In this document: positions 9,270 through 18,734 of the stretch, piece by piece
How the letters are laid out: every line of letters begins with the position of its first letter
Numbering within the stretch: the first letter of the stretch is position 1
Assembly (NCBI GenBank): GCA_903869725.1
Contig: CAIQAD010000046.1
Location: 1 to 53,278 of the forward strand
DNA length: 53,278 nt
Source of the DNA: an uncultured Alphaproteobacteria bacterium
Lineage (GTDB): Bacteria; Pseudomonadota; Alphaproteobacteria; Pelagibacterales; Pelagibacteraceae
Direction: 5' to 3'
The notes under the pieces: model-generated
The model's input: only the letters and a program-made list of their open reading frames with translations
Databases searched by the model: none
Told to the model about the DNA's origin: nothing
Program-made: the position numbers and the translations under genes

Positions 9270-9345
9270 ATATTCTCCGGTTATTTCCACCGCAGTTTCT
9301 GCCATTAAGGACCGGGGGTATTTCTACCATTAACTGCGTGCGAAT
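9270..9345 (-). promoter_or_regulatory. Structured rpsB leader (S2 autoregulatory-type pseudoknot)
   Basis: Read on the minus strand, CGCAGTT (9338-9332) pairs perfectly with AACTGCG (9297-9291) as a 7-bp stem. The loop contains CCGGT (9315-9311), which can pair with ACCGG (9281-9277), a segment that overlaps the GGAG ribosome site of rpsB (9278-9275). This is an H-type pseudoknot able to hide the start of rpsB. A cis-regulatory RNA before the S2 gene has been described in Ca. Pelagibacter ubique; I infer this is a member. The GC-rich patch stands out from its surroundings. Confidence 0.75.
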
Positions 9346-9354
9346 TTTGAACGT

Positions 9355-9382
9355 TTTATAAGCAAAAAATTGGAAAAAACAA
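9355..9382 (-). promoter_or_regulatory. Candidate promoter for the rpsB operon
   Basis: On the minus strand TTGTTT (9382-9377) and TATAAA (9360-9355) are separated by 16 nt. They lie just after the dnaE stop and about 10 nt before the folded rpsB leader, so transcription would start near 9349. Spacing and position are good, but in DNA this AT-rich chance matches are common. Confidence 0.45.
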
Positions 9383-9389
9383 CTAAATA

Positions 9390-12300
9390 CTATCCAGTTT
9401 TACACTCAAATCCTGCTGAATTTAGAACGTTTATTACAGAACTATTAACTAATTTATTCTCTTTAAGATCAATTATGTAATTTTTTCCTTGAAGGGAATA
9501 TTTAATTTCGACTTTTGTTTCACCTTTATCTTTTAATAAAGATTTTAATTCATCAATTTTTTTAAGATCTTTAATAAGTATCTGCGTTTTGAAAACTTTG
9601 GCCTCTTTAATAGAATTAATCTCGGTTAATTTCCTTACTGTTAGTCGAGAAGTTCCATTTGTCATAGTCTCTTTTACAACATTAATTAAAAAGGAATTTC
9701 CTGCGATAAGATAGCTTCGATTGGCAATTAAAATTTCAGAAAATATAAATAGCTCATACATTCTGCTCAAGTCGCTTAATTTAATAATACCAAATGGCTG
9801 ACCTTTTGAAGTTTTCTTTTCCTGCAATGCCATTAAGGTTCCTGATAAAACAAACTCTTTACCATTTAAATTATTTTCTGAAATTTCTACATAATTAATA
9901 ACGTTATAAGTTTTTAAAACTTTTGAATAGTTAAGTAATGGATGTTCGCTCATAAAAAATCCTATAGATTCAAATTCATTATTCATTTTTTCATTTTGAT
10001 TCCAGTTCAATTGAGCGTCTTTTTTAAAAGGAATTACAACTTCGTCTGTATTGTTAGAAAATAAATTATTTTGAAGTAAATTAGATTCTTTATAATTTTT
10101 AGATATTTTTATAATTTCAGGAACGTTATCAAATAAAAGTTTTCTATTTTTATTTAAACAATCAAAAGCTCCTGATTTGATTAATCCTTCTAATTGAAGT
10201 TTATTGATTAGTTTTGAATCAATTCTTGAAATAAAATTTTCTAACGATTTAAATTGTCCATTTTTTTCTCTTTCTTTCACAATTTCTTTTACAGAAACAT
10301 AACCTACAGCTTTAATTCCTGAAAGAGCATAATAAATTTTATTATCATTAACTATAAAGTCTGCATAAGATGAATTTATTGAGGGTAAAACAACTTCGAT
10401 ATTTAATCGTTTTAATTCTTGATAAAACTCATTTAATTTATCTGTATTAGCCAAATCTAAATTCATAGATTCTGCTAGAAAATAAGCAGGAAAATATGTT
10501 TTCAAATATGCTGTTTGATAAGCAATCAAAGCATAAGCAGCAGCATGGCTTTTATTGAAACCGTATTGAGCAAACTTTTCTACTAACTGAAATATATAAA
10601 CAGCTTGGTCTTTTGGAATTCCATTTTTAACAGCTCCTTCTATAAAATCTTTTTTCTGTCTTTCCATTTCAGCAGATTTCTTTTTACCCATGGCTTTTCT
10701 CAAAATGTCAGCTTTACCAGCAGAAAAACCAGAGAGTGCTTGGGCTATTTGCATGACCTGCTCTTGATAAATAATAACTCCATAAGTCTCTTTTAATATG
10801 TGTTCAATTTTTGGATGAAGGTAGTCAGGTTTTTCAATGCCGTGTTTACAATTATTATATTTAGAAATATTTTGCATTGGGCCAGGTCTAAACAATGCAA
10901 CGAGTGCTATGATATCTTCAAATTTATTAGGTTTCATTTGTTTTAGTACTTCGCGCATTCCAGCACTTTCCAACTGAAATACCCCCATACTTTCACCTGA
11001 TGTAAGAAGATCAAAAACCTTAGTATCATCCATTGGAATTTTTTCTAAATCCAAAGAGATATTATTTTTTTTTAAAGAATTAATTGTTTTTTTAATAACT
11101 GTTAAAGTTTTAAGTCCTAAGAAATCAAATTTTACTAAGCCTGCGTTTTCAGACCACTTCATATCAAACTGGGTTACCGGAATATTATTTTCTCCATTTA
11201 AATCTTTGTACAAAGGAGCTAATTCTTCAATATTTCTATCTGCAATAACAATTCCAGCAGCATGGGTTGCTGTATTTCTGTAAAGACCTTCTAATTTAAT
11301 AGCTAGTTTTACAAGTTTATCAATTTTTGGATCTTGTTTTTGAGCTTCTTGAATCCTTGGTTCGATCGCAACTAATTCCTGCAACGACATAGGATGCGAA
11401 GGATCAAACGGGATCATTTTAGAAAGACCGTCTACAACTATATAAGGAAGACCTATTACTCTTCCTATATCCCTTAAAGCCATTCTGGCTTGAAGTTTTC
11501 CAAATGTTATAATTTGAGCAACGCCACCTTTGTATTTATTTTTTACATATTCAATAACTTTATCTCTGTCTTCTTGACAGAAATCGATATCAAAGTCTGG
11601 GATAGAAATACGATCAGGATTTAAAAATCTTTCAAAAATTAATCCAAATTTAATGGGATCAAGTTCGGTTATAAATAAACACCAAGCAACTAATGATCCA
11701 GCTCCAGATCCTCTCCCTGGTCCAACTGGGATATTGTTTTTTTTAGCCCACAAAATATAATCAGAAACAATTAAAAAATATCCAGAGAATTTCATCTGAT
11801 TAATCATTTTGATTTCATAACTAAGTCTTTCAAAATATATTTTTTTTAATTCATCAATTTTTGATTTATCTGAAATATTTTTTAGAACAAATTCATCTAA
11901 TCTTATATTCAAGCCAGCAATTGCAAGCTTTTCTAAAGTTTGCTCAATTGTCTCTGAAGACTTGCCGTCAGCAGCAATAAAGTTTGGCAAAAGAGGTTTG
12001 TTAGGTAAAGGTCTGTAAGTGCACAAATATCTTAAATTATTGTTATTTTCTAACGCAGATGGAATATCTTTAAAAAGCTCAATCATTTCAGCGTTAGATT
12101 TTAGGTAATGTTGATCTGTGTAACTTATTCGATTTTTGTCATCCACGTATGATTTTTGTCCTATGCAAATGTAAGCATCATGCGCTTCAAACATATCTTG
12201 ATTAATATAAAAAACTTCATGAGTTGCAATTAGAGGAATATTTAAATTCTTACTTGAGTTTAACAAATAGTTTTCAATTTTACTTTCATTAACATCGCCA

Positions 12301-12815
12301 TGACGTTGAATTTCATAAAAAAAATTATCTTTGAAAACGGATTTAATATTTTTTACAAATTCATCAAAAATACTATCTTGGTTAGCTAAAATAAGTTTAG
12401 AACATAATGAATAATTTCCACCGAATAAAATAATCAAACCCTCTGAAAAGTTTATTAAATCTTCTAATAAAACATGCGGATCTTCAGTTGTTGTGTTTTC
12501 TAAATATGATTTCGAAGAAAGCTTAAGTAATTTTTTATAACCAATTTCATTTTTAGCTATTAAAGTAATTTTGCCAATAATATTTTTAACTTTGATGTTC
12601 AGTTGAGTTCCAATAATTGGGTGTACACCAACTTTTGATAATTCTTCCGAAAACTCTAAAGCTCCACCTAAATTTAGAGTATCGCACACACCAAGCGCAT
12701 AAAATTTTTGAAGTTTAGAATACTTAGCAAGCTCTTCAATTTTAACTGCTCCTTCGCAAATAGAATATTGCGTGTGAATTTTAATATGATTAAATTGTAT
12801 ATTATCTAGACTCAT
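9390..12815 (-). CDS. dnaE: DNA polymerase III subunit alpha
   Basis: Replicative polymerase catalytic subunit. The order is: N-terminal PHP domain (about 8-270), palm with catalytic acidic residues in PDFDIDF (Asp407 and Asp409) preceded by the VGPGRGSGAGSLVAW motif, thumb/fingers, helix-hairpin-helix region (about 810-860) and OB fold (about 980-1060). The 1141 aa length is normal. The PHP metal-binding opening reads HTQYS where metal-binding PHP domains have HSxYS/HxD, so proofreading by PHP is unlikely. It follows lolD after 2 nt and is the last gene of the upstream transcript. Confidence 0.96.
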   Translation of the reverse strand: MSLDNIQFNHIKIHTQYSICEGAVKIEELAKYSKLQKFYALGVCDTLNLGGALEFSEELSKVGVHPIIGTQLNIKVKNIIGKITLIAKNEIGYKKLLKLSSKSYLENTTTEDPHVLLEDLINFSEGLIILFGGNYSLCSKLILANQDSIFDEFVKNIKSVFKDNFFYEIQRHGDVNESKIENYLLNSSKNLNIPLIATHEVFYINQDMFEAHDAYICIGQKSYVDDKNRISYTDQHYLKSNAEMIELFKDIPSALENNNNLRYLCTYRPLPNKPLLPNFIAADGKSSETIEQTLEKLAIAGLNIRLDEFVLKNISDKSKIDELKKIYFERLSYEIKMINQMKFSGYFLIVSDYILWAKKNNIPVGPGRGSGAGSLVAWCLFITELDPIKFGLIFERFLNPDRISIPDFDIDFCQEDRDKVIEYVKNKYKGGVAQIITFGKLQARMALRDIGRVIGLPYIVVDGLSKMIPFDPSHPMSLQELVAIEPRIQEAQKQDPKIDKLVKLAIKLEGLYRNTATHAAGIVIADRNIEELAPLYKDLNGENNIPVTQFDMKWSENAGLVKFDFLGLKTLTVIKKTINSLKKNNISLDLEKIPMDDTKVFDLLTSGESMGVFQLESAGMREVLKQMKPNKFEDIIALVALFRPGPMQNISKYNNCKHGIEKPDYLHPKIEHILKETYGVIIYQEQVMQIAQALSGFSAGKADILRKAMGKKKSAEMERQKKDFIEGAVKNGIPKDQAVYIFQLVEKFAQYGFNKSHAAAYALIAYQTAYLKTYFPAYFLAESMNLDLANTDKLNEFYQELKRLNIEVVLPSINSSYADFIVNDNKIYYALSGIKAVGYVSVKEIVKEREKNGQFKSLENFISRIDSKLINKLQLEGLIKSGAFDCLNKNRKLLFDNVPEIIKISKNYKESNLLQNNLFSNNTDEVVIPFKKDAQLNWNQNEKMNNEFESIGFFMSEHPLLNYSKVLKTYNVINYVEISENNLNGKEFVLSGTLMALQEKKTSKGQPFGIIKLSDLSRMYELFIFSEILIANRSYLIAGNSFLINVVKETMTNGTSRLTVRKLTEINSIKEAKVFKTQILIKDLKKIDELKSLLKDKGETKVEIKYSLQGKNYIIDLKENKLVNSSVINVLNSAGFECKTG

Positions 12816-12817
12816 TT

Positions 12818-13498
12818 TTAATTCAAAATTTTAACATTAGAATTTTGAATAGCTAATTGGATATCAGATTTTTTTGCTAATTCTCTATTGTGAGTTGCAA
12901 AAATGATCAATCTATCCTTAGATTTTATATTAAGCAAAATATTAAAAACTTCATCAGCTGTTTTGTGATCTAAATTACCAGTTGGTTCATCTGCTAATAT
13001 TAAGTTTGGCTCATTAATTAGTGCTCTTGCTATCGCAACTCTTTGTTGTTCTCCACCTGATAATTCTGTTGGATAATGATTCAGTCTGTTAGCTAAACTT
13101 AAATCAGAAAGTAATTTTTTAGCTTTTATATAAGCACTATTTTTATCGATATTATTAATTAAAGCTGGAAGTGTAACGTTATCAATCGCAGTTAAATCTG
13201 AAATTAAATTATTAAATTGATATACAATTGAAATCTTATTTCTACGGTATAGCGTTTTTGAGTTCTCATTAATTTTAAATAGATCTTCATTATTTAAAAA
13301 TAATTGACCCTGATCAGCTTTTTCAAGCAATGCTAAAATGTGAAGTAATGTAGATTTACCAGAACCAGAAGGGCCTACGATAGATACTAAATTATTTTTA
13401 TCTAAAGCAATATTAATTCCATCGAATATTAAAATATCTTTGTTTGCATCATGATAGCTCTTCTTCAAGTTTGAAATTTTTAAAAAACTATTAGTCAT
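12818..13498 (-). CDS. lolD: Lipoprotein-releasing ABC transporter ATP-binding protein
   Basis: ATPase that drives LolC/E to extract mature lipoproteins from the inner membrane. Visible motifs: Walker A GPSGSGKST (42-50), Q-loop (about 94), signature LSGGEQQRVAIARAL (146-160), Walker B LILADEP (166-172) and the H-loop ATHN (about 199-202). The length of 226 aa is typical. It overlaps lolC by 8 nt, as expected for subunits of one complex. Confidence 0.93.
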   Translation of the reverse strand: MTNSFLKISNLKKSYHDANKDILIFDGINIALDKNNLVSIVGPSGSGKSTLLHILALLEKADQGQLFLNNEDLFKINENSKTLYRRNKISIVYQFNNLISDLTAIDNVTLPALINNIDKNSAYIKAKKLLSDLSLANRLNHYPTELSGGEQQRVAIARALINEPNLILADEPTGNLDHKTADEVFNILLNIKSKDRLIIFATHNRELAKKSDIQLAIQNSNVKILN

Positions 13499-14723
13499 GT
13501 TTTAATCCTCGTATTGGATTTAATTTAGATGCAGTAATTGCAGGATATAGACTTGCTAAAAAAGTAATTAAAATTGAAAAAGAAGAAATTATTAAAATAA
13601 GCTTATAATCAATTAAAGATGGTAACTTAGTTAAAAAATAAATTTCTGGTGGAAAAATCTGTACGTGAAATAGCTTACTAAAAAATAGTCTGATATTTTC
13701 AATATAATGAGCAAATACAATTCCAAGAATTACTCCAAAAATAGTTCCAATCACTCCTATAAAAGAACCAATTATGAAAAATATTTTAGCAATAGAAAAT
13801 TTAGAAAATCCAAGAGTATTAAAAATTGCAACATCTTTAGTTTTATTTTTAACCAAAATTGTCATGCCAGAGATAATATTAAAAGCAGCAACAATAATAA
13901 TTAATGTTAAAATAATAAACATTACATTGCGTTCAACAAGTAACGCGTCAAAAAAAGTCTGATTATTATCAATCCAAGTAGTAAAAAAGTAATTTTGAAA
14001 ATTATTTTCAAGCTCTTTTTTGTAAATATCAGCTTTGCTAAAGTCTTTAAGTTTAATATCAACAGCTAGAAAATCTTTTTTTTTATTTACAAAATTAAAC
14101 GCATCATCAAATGTAATAAATGCGTAGTTATAATCTAACTCAGAAACTCCGCTATTAAATGTGCCTGCTATCTTAAAATTAGATTGTTGAGGAATGTTTC
14201 CAAATGGAGTGGAAACGTTGTTAGATGATAAAATATTAAGCACTTCATTAGGCTGTAAACCGTATTTATTTGATAAAGATTGACCTACAATAATAGATCC
14301 ATTTTTAAAATTATTAAGTCCTAATATGTTCTTTGCAAAATCCTCTTTAGATAAATCCTCTTTACTAATTCCAACCACTAAAATTCCCGTATTTCTACCA
14401 TGAGTAACTAGCAATCCCTGTGATGAGATAGTTTTTTTAATACTCTTTAACTCTAATTTATGATCAACAAAATATTGATTAATTTTTGAAACATTTACAT
14501 CATCTTTAGTGTAGGATTTTACAGTAATATGAGAATTAAATTTAAGTAATTTATCAAATAACTCAGCTCTAAAGCCATTCATTACTGACATCACAATAAT
14601 TAGTGTTGCAACTCCAATCGCTATTCCAAGAAATGAAAATAAAGAAATAATTTTAAGAAAACTGTCTTTTTTCTTAGACGAAATATAATTCTTAATAATT
14701 AAGAGTTCAGCTGATGATATCAA
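13491..14723 (-). CDS. lolC: LolC/LolE-type lipoprotein-releasing permease
   Basis: Inner-membrane permease of the Lol system. One N-terminal membrane helix (about 25-47, containing GIAIGVATLIIVMSVMNGFR) is followed by a large periplasmic domain (about 48-260) and three C-terminal helices (about 270-400), the MacB/FtsX topology. It starts with TTG at 14723, 1 nt after the proS stop; no nearby ATG fits better. Many alphaproteobacteria have one LolC/E protein acting as a homodimer (LolF type); only one is present here. Confidence 0.9.
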   Translation of the reverse strand: MISSAELLIIKNYISSKKKDSFLKIISLFSFLGIAIGVATLIIVMSVMNGFRAELFDKLLKFNSHITVKSYTKDDVNVSKINQYFVDHKLELKSIKKTISSQGLLVTHGRNTGILVVGISKEDLSKEDFAKNILGLNNFKNGSIIVGQSLSNKYGLQPNEVLNILSSNNVSTPFGNIPQQSNFKIAGTFNSGVSELDYNYAFITFDDAFNFVNKKKDFLAVDIKLKDFSKADIYKKELENNFQNYFFTTWIDNNQTFFDALLVERNVMFIILTLIIIVAAFNIISGMTILVKNKTKDVAIFNTLGFSKFSIAKIFFIIGSFIGVIGTIFGVILGIVFAHYIENIRLFFSKLFHVQIFPPEIYFLTKLPSLIDYKLILIISSFSILITFLASLYPAITASKLNPIRGLKHD

Positions 14724-14724
14724 T

Positions 14725-16047
14725 TTAACCTTTTAATTTTTTAATTTTAATTATTATTTCAGAGACTGATAAATTTTCAGTAATTCCATTCAGTTCTTTA
14801 AATTCAAATTGATCATCTACACTTTTCGATCCGATAATAATTTGAAATGGCACTCCAATAAGTTCAAAATTTTTAAACTTGCTTGCTGGACTTTCTTCAG
14901 TGTCATCTAAAATAACATCAATTCCATTTGCTTTTAATTCATTATAAATTTTTTTTCCTTTATCTAATGACTTAGGGTCTGATTTATTATTTAAAGGAAT
15001 AATCGCAACTTCAAATGGCGCAATGGCAAGTGGCCATTTCATAATATTATTATTGTATTTTGCCTCAATTACAGCAGCAACTAGCCTTGAAACTCCAATG
15101 CCATAAGACCCCATTTGCGAATTAATATTTTTACCATCTTTTCCAAGAATGTTAGCTTTTAAAGGTTTTGAATATTTGTCTCCAAAGTAAAAAATATGGC
15201 CTACTTCAATTCCTTTAGTAACAACTTGATCAGATTTTTTAACTTTAGACTCAAATTCATCTTTTGAATATTTTTCATCTGTTGCACTGTAAAATTTTGA
15301 GTAATCTGCAACCATAGCATTAATAGAGGTTTCGCTATCATCATATTTTTCAATGTTAATATCTAATAAAGCCTTATCCAGATAAACCTGACTTTCTCCA
15401 CTATCGGTTAAAATAATAAATTCATGAGAAGAATCTCCTCCTATTGGACCAGAACTTGCTTTTAATGGAAGAGCTTTTAATTCAAGGCGATGAAACGTTC
15501 TAAGATATGCTAGAAACATTTTGTTATAAGACTTAATTGCATCTTCTTTTGTTAAATCAAAAGAGTAGGCATCTTTCATTAAAAACTCCCTACATCGCAT
15601 AACTCCAAATCTTGGTCTAATTTCATCTCTAAATTTCCATTGAACATGGTACAAAATTAATGGCAAAGATTTATAGGACTTAACGTTATCTCTGAATATT
15701 TCAGTAATTAATTCTTCATTAGTTGGCCCATACAAAAGCTCCCTGCCTTGTCTGTCTTTAATTCTAAGCATTTCTTCGCCATAATCATTATAACGACCAC
15801 TTTCTTTCCAAATATCAGCAGACTGAATAGTTGGCATTAGCATCTCTTGTGCACCAATTTTATCTTGCTCTTCGCAAACAATTTTTGTTATTTTTTTTAA
15901 AATTTTTAAACCTAATGGCAGCCAAGAATAAATACCTGCGGTACTTTGACGGATCATGCCTGATTTTAGCATTAATTGATGTGATTTTAATTTAGCGTCG
16001 GCAGAAACATCTCTTAATACTGGAAAAAATAATTTTGAAATAAACAT
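14725..16047 (-). CDS. proS: Prolyl-tRNA synthetase, short alphaproteobacterial type
   Basis: Class II aminoacyl-tRNA synthetase charging tRNA-Pro. Motif 1 (RQSTAGIYSWLPLGLKI), motif 2 (FRDEIRPRFGVMRCREFLMKD) and motif 3 (SYGIGVSRLVAAVIE) are all present, followed by an anticodon-binding domain (about 340-440). The length of 440 aa shows that the INS editing domain inserted between motifs 2 and 3 in E. coli ProRS is missing, which is normal for alphaproteobacteria. Confidence 0.94.
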   Translation of the reverse strand: MFISKLFFPVLRDVSADAKLKSHQLMLKSGMIRQSTAGIYSWLPLGLKILKKITKIVCEEQDKIGAQEMLMPTIQSADIWKESGRYNDYGEEMLRIKDRQGRELLYGPTNEELITEIFRDNVKSYKSLPLILYHVQWKFRDEIRPRFGVMRCREFLMKDAYSFDLTKEDAIKSYNKMFLAYLRTFHRLELKALPLKASSGPIGGDSSHEFIILTDSGESQVYLDKALLDINIEKYDDSETSINAMVADYSKFYSATDEKYSKDEFESKVKKSDQVVTKGIEVGHIFYFGDKYSKPLKANILGKDGKNINSQMGSYGIGVSRLVAAVIEAKYNNNIMKWPLAIAPFEVAIIPLNNKSDPKSLDKGKKIYNELKANGIDVILDDTEESPASKFKNFELIGVPFQIIIGSKSVDDQFEFKELNGITENLSVSEIIIKIKKLKG

Positions 16048-16295
16048 TAAATAATCTTTCTTAAGCTAATTATATCAAATTTAGTCAATAAAAATAATAT
16101 AGTAAAAACAATTGTAGTAATTAGTGTTGTTATTAAAACTTTTTTCCTCATTTTAGATTTAATGGGAGCTCCTGGGTCAGTACCTTTTTGAAATTTATTA
16201 TCTTCTAACTGATTTCTTACACCCCATGGCAAGACCATAAATAATATAATCATCCATAAATTTACAAATACAACAATAGAACCAATAAGCGACAT
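16047..16295 (-). CDS. DUF1467 family small membrane protein
   Basis: An 82-aa protein with two predicted membrane helices (about 4-24 and 53-73) separated by a cytoplasmic loop holding the family motif LPWGVRNQLED ... KGTDPGAP. DUF1467 proteins are found in alphaproteobacteria, typically beside proS and rnj as here. The function is not known. Its stop overlaps the proS start by 1 nt, so it is expressed with its neighbours. Confidence 0.85.
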   Translation of the reverse strand: MSLIGSIVVFVNLWMIILFMVLPWGVRNQLEDNKFQKGTDPGAPIKSKMRKKVLITTLITTIVFTILFLLTKFDIISLRKII

Positions 16296-16296
16296 A

Positions 16297-17967
16297 TCAC
16301 AGTCTTATTAAATTAACGTTTACCAAAGGTTTCTTACCTGATTTGTCAGTGATAACTTTTCTTGAATTTATTCTTAATGTCTCTATTAAATTTTTTTCTT
16401 GTTTTGCATTATTTAAAGAAAAAGCTTTACATGTTTTAAGAACGGTATCTTCAATGTCGTATTCAATTTCATCCATATCAGCATCTTCAAGCGGTATTCC
16501 CTGTAAAGTTATAATTGGAGAATTATGAATTTTTCCATTTTTATTAATCAGGACTGAAATTTCCATATAACCATTTGAGGCCATATTTCTTCTCTCCTTC
16601 AATACGTAAGAATCTTGATGAATTAAAACTTTTCCATCTAAATAAACTCTACCCCATGTTACCTTATCAATAACTTTAGGCTCGTTTGGATATAATCTTA
16701 ACACATCTCCATTCTCAACTTGCGTTGGAAATTCTACACCCATTTCTTTTGCAAAATTAATATGCTCTGCAAGATGACGATTTTCACCATGGACTGGCAC
16801 AGCAATTTTTGGTCTTACCCATTGGTACATCTTTTTAAGGTCGTCACGTGAAGGATGGCCTGAAACATGAATTAATGCGTTCTCTTCTGAAAGCACATTA
16901 ATTTTACTCTTAGAAAATTTATTAAAAAGACTAAACAATTTTTTTTCATTGCCAGGAATAATACGAGCAGAAAATAAAACATTATCATTTTCTTCCAAAT
17001 GAACATCAGGATGTGTTCCGCTTGCAATTCTACTTAATGCAGCTCTTTGTTCACCTTGACTACCGGTGCATAAATATACAATTTTGTTTTTCGGAATTTT
17101 TTTAGCATCTCGAACATCAATCGGAGGTTTGATATTTTGTAAATAACCACATTGACGGGCCAGATCATAAATTCTACCCATTGATCTTCCAACTAAAGAA
17201 ACGACACGGCCAGCTTTTTCTGCAGCTTTAAAAATAGATTCCATACGAGCTACGTTTGATGCAAATGCAGTAATAACAACTCTATTTTTCATTTTCTCAA
17301 AAACAGTTATCAAATTATCTCTAACTTCACTTTCTGATCCGGTACTACCAAGATTAAATATATTGGTTGAATCGCAAATCATCGCCAATACACCTTTTTT
17401 TCCAATTTCGATTAATTTTTTTTGATCTATTGGATTTCCAATCAAAGGATTTTCATCAATTTTCCAATCGGCGGTATGCATAACAGTTCCAACGGGTGTA
17501 TGGATAGCAAGTCCGTTTGGTTCTAAAATGGAATGAGTTAAAGTAATATATTCAACTTTAAAATCTTCAAGTGTAACAGTGCTGTTAAGTTCAATTACTT
17601 TTAAATAACTTCCAATATTAATTTTTTTTTCTTTGAATTTTTCTCTAACAATACTTGCTGTAAAAGGTGTTGCGTAAATTGGGCATTTAAGCATTGGCCA
17701 TAAATGTGCAATGGCACCTACATGATCTTCATGGGCGTGTGTTAATAAAATTCCAAGTAAATTCTCACTTTGCTCAACAATAAAATCAGGATTTGGAAGA
17801 ATAACTTCAATTCCTGGCGCATTCTCTTCTGAAAAAGTAACACCAATATCAACGATGATCCACTTATAATCGCGGTGTTTACCATAGCCATATAAATTGA
17901 GATTCATTCCAATCTCGCCTGCTCCACCTAAAGAGCAGAATACAAGTTCTTGATTGCCTTTAATCAT
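16297..17967 (-). CDS. rnj: Ribonuclease J
   Basis: Metallo-beta-lactamase/beta-CASP nuclease with endonuclease and 5'-3' exonuclease activity in RNA maturation and decay. The zinc motif HAHEDH is at 77-82 (THAHEDHVG), the beta-CASP domain spans about 215-360, and the late histidine motifs SGHPSRDD and PVHGENRHL are present. The length is 556 aa. Alphaproteobacteria commonly have RNase J in this position next to coaX. The start overlaps the coaX stop by 4 nt. Confidence 0.94.
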   Translation of the reverse strand: MIKGNQELVFCSLGGAGEIGMNLNLYGYGKHRDYKWIIVDIGVTFSEENAPGIEVILPNPDFIVEQSENLLGILLTHAHEDHVGAIAHLWPMLKCPIYATPFTASIVREKFKEKKINIGSYLKVIELNSTVTLEDFKVEYITLTHSILEPNGLAIHTPVGTVMHTADWKIDENPLIGNPIDQKKLIEIGKKGVLAMICDSTNIFNLGSTGSESEVRDNLITVFEKMKNRVVITAFASNVARMESIFKAAEKAGRVVSLVGRSMGRIYDLARQCGYLQNIKPPIDVRDAKKIPKNKIVYLCTGSQGEQRAALSRIASGTHPDVHLEENDNVLFSARIIPGNEKKLFSLFNKFSKSKINVLSEENALIHVSGHPSRDDLKKMYQWVRPKIAVPVHGENRHLAEHINFAKEMGVEFPTQVENGDVLRLYPNEPKVIDKVTWGRVYLDGKVLIHQDSYVLKERRNMASNGYMEISVLINKNGKIHNSPIITLQGIPLEDADMDEIEYDIEDTVLKTCKAFSLNNAKQEKNLIETLRINSRKVITDKSGKKPLVNVNLIRL

Positions 17968-18725
17968 TTAATATTTTCATAATTTAACTTCAAAATTTCT
18001 ATAATTCCTTTTAACGTTATATCGTGATCAATAATCTTTTTAGGATGCGTAACGGATTTAAAAAAAATATGCGCTAATCCACCTGTAAAAATGATTGTAA
18101 ACTTATTACGAGTTTCTTTATTAATCACTCTAACTAATTCTTTAATTAATCCAATATAGCCCCAAAACATACCATTATTCATAGCGCTTACTGTGTTTTT
18201 TCCTATGTATTTGCTAGTTTTTTTTAATTTAATTAAAGGAAGTTTGGCAGTTGCATATTTTAAAACATTCAAAGATAAATTGATTCCAGGTGTAATCATT
18301 CCACCTAAATAATTATTTTTAACAATTACATCAAATGTGGTTGCTGTACCAAAATCAATTACGATTGAATTTGTTTTAAATAATTTAAAAGCAGCAACAG
18401 AATTTGCAATTCTATCAGAACCTACTTCGTTTGGATTCTTTAATTTAACATTTAATGGAATTTTTACATTTTTATTTTTTATTTCAGTTAAATTAATTTT
18501 TTTTCTATTTAAAATACTTTTTAATACTTCAAAACTTTTAGGAACAACGCTTGATGTTAGAGCTGTTATAGGTTTATATTTTTTAATATAATTATTAATT
18601 TTTGAGATATTTTTAGTTATCTTGTTTGTATCTATAAGTAGTTTTCCAAAATGTTTATTATTTTTTCTATTAAAAATAATAAAATCAGTATTAGTATTTC
18701 CGATATCGATTATTAAGTAATTCAA
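17964..18725 (-). CDS. coaX: Type III pantothenate kinase
   Basis: First step of coenzyme A synthesis; ASKHA-fold kinase. The DIGNTNTDF phosphate motif (7-15), the central IDFGTATTFDV motif (about 123-133), GGMITPG and FTGGLA are visible. It starts with TTG at 18725, which places the first beta-strand exactly as in the family. 253 aa is normal. It lies 9 nt after nuoN; birA, usually between nuoN and coaX in alphaproteobacteria, is absent. Confidence 0.9.
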   Translation of the reverse strand: MNYLIIDIGNTNTDFIIFNRKNNKHFGKLLIDTNKITKNISKINNYIKKYKPITALTSSVVPKSFEVLKSILNRKKINLTEIKNKNVKIPLNVKLKNPNEVGSDRIANSVAAFKLFKTNSIVIDFGTATTFDVIVKNNYLGGMITPGINLSLNVLKYATAKLPLIKLKKTSKYIGKNTVSAMNNGMFWGYIGLIKELVRVINKETRNKFTIIFTGGLAHIFFKSVTHPKKIIDHDITLKGIIEILKLNYENIK

Positions 18726-18734
18726 TTTAATTTT

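Noticed and set aside
9270-9305. ATG at 9305 as the rpsB start
   Set aside because: It lies inside the leader pseudoknot, has no ribosome site, and adds 12 residues not found at the start of S2; ATG 9269 has GGAG and the usual N-terminus.
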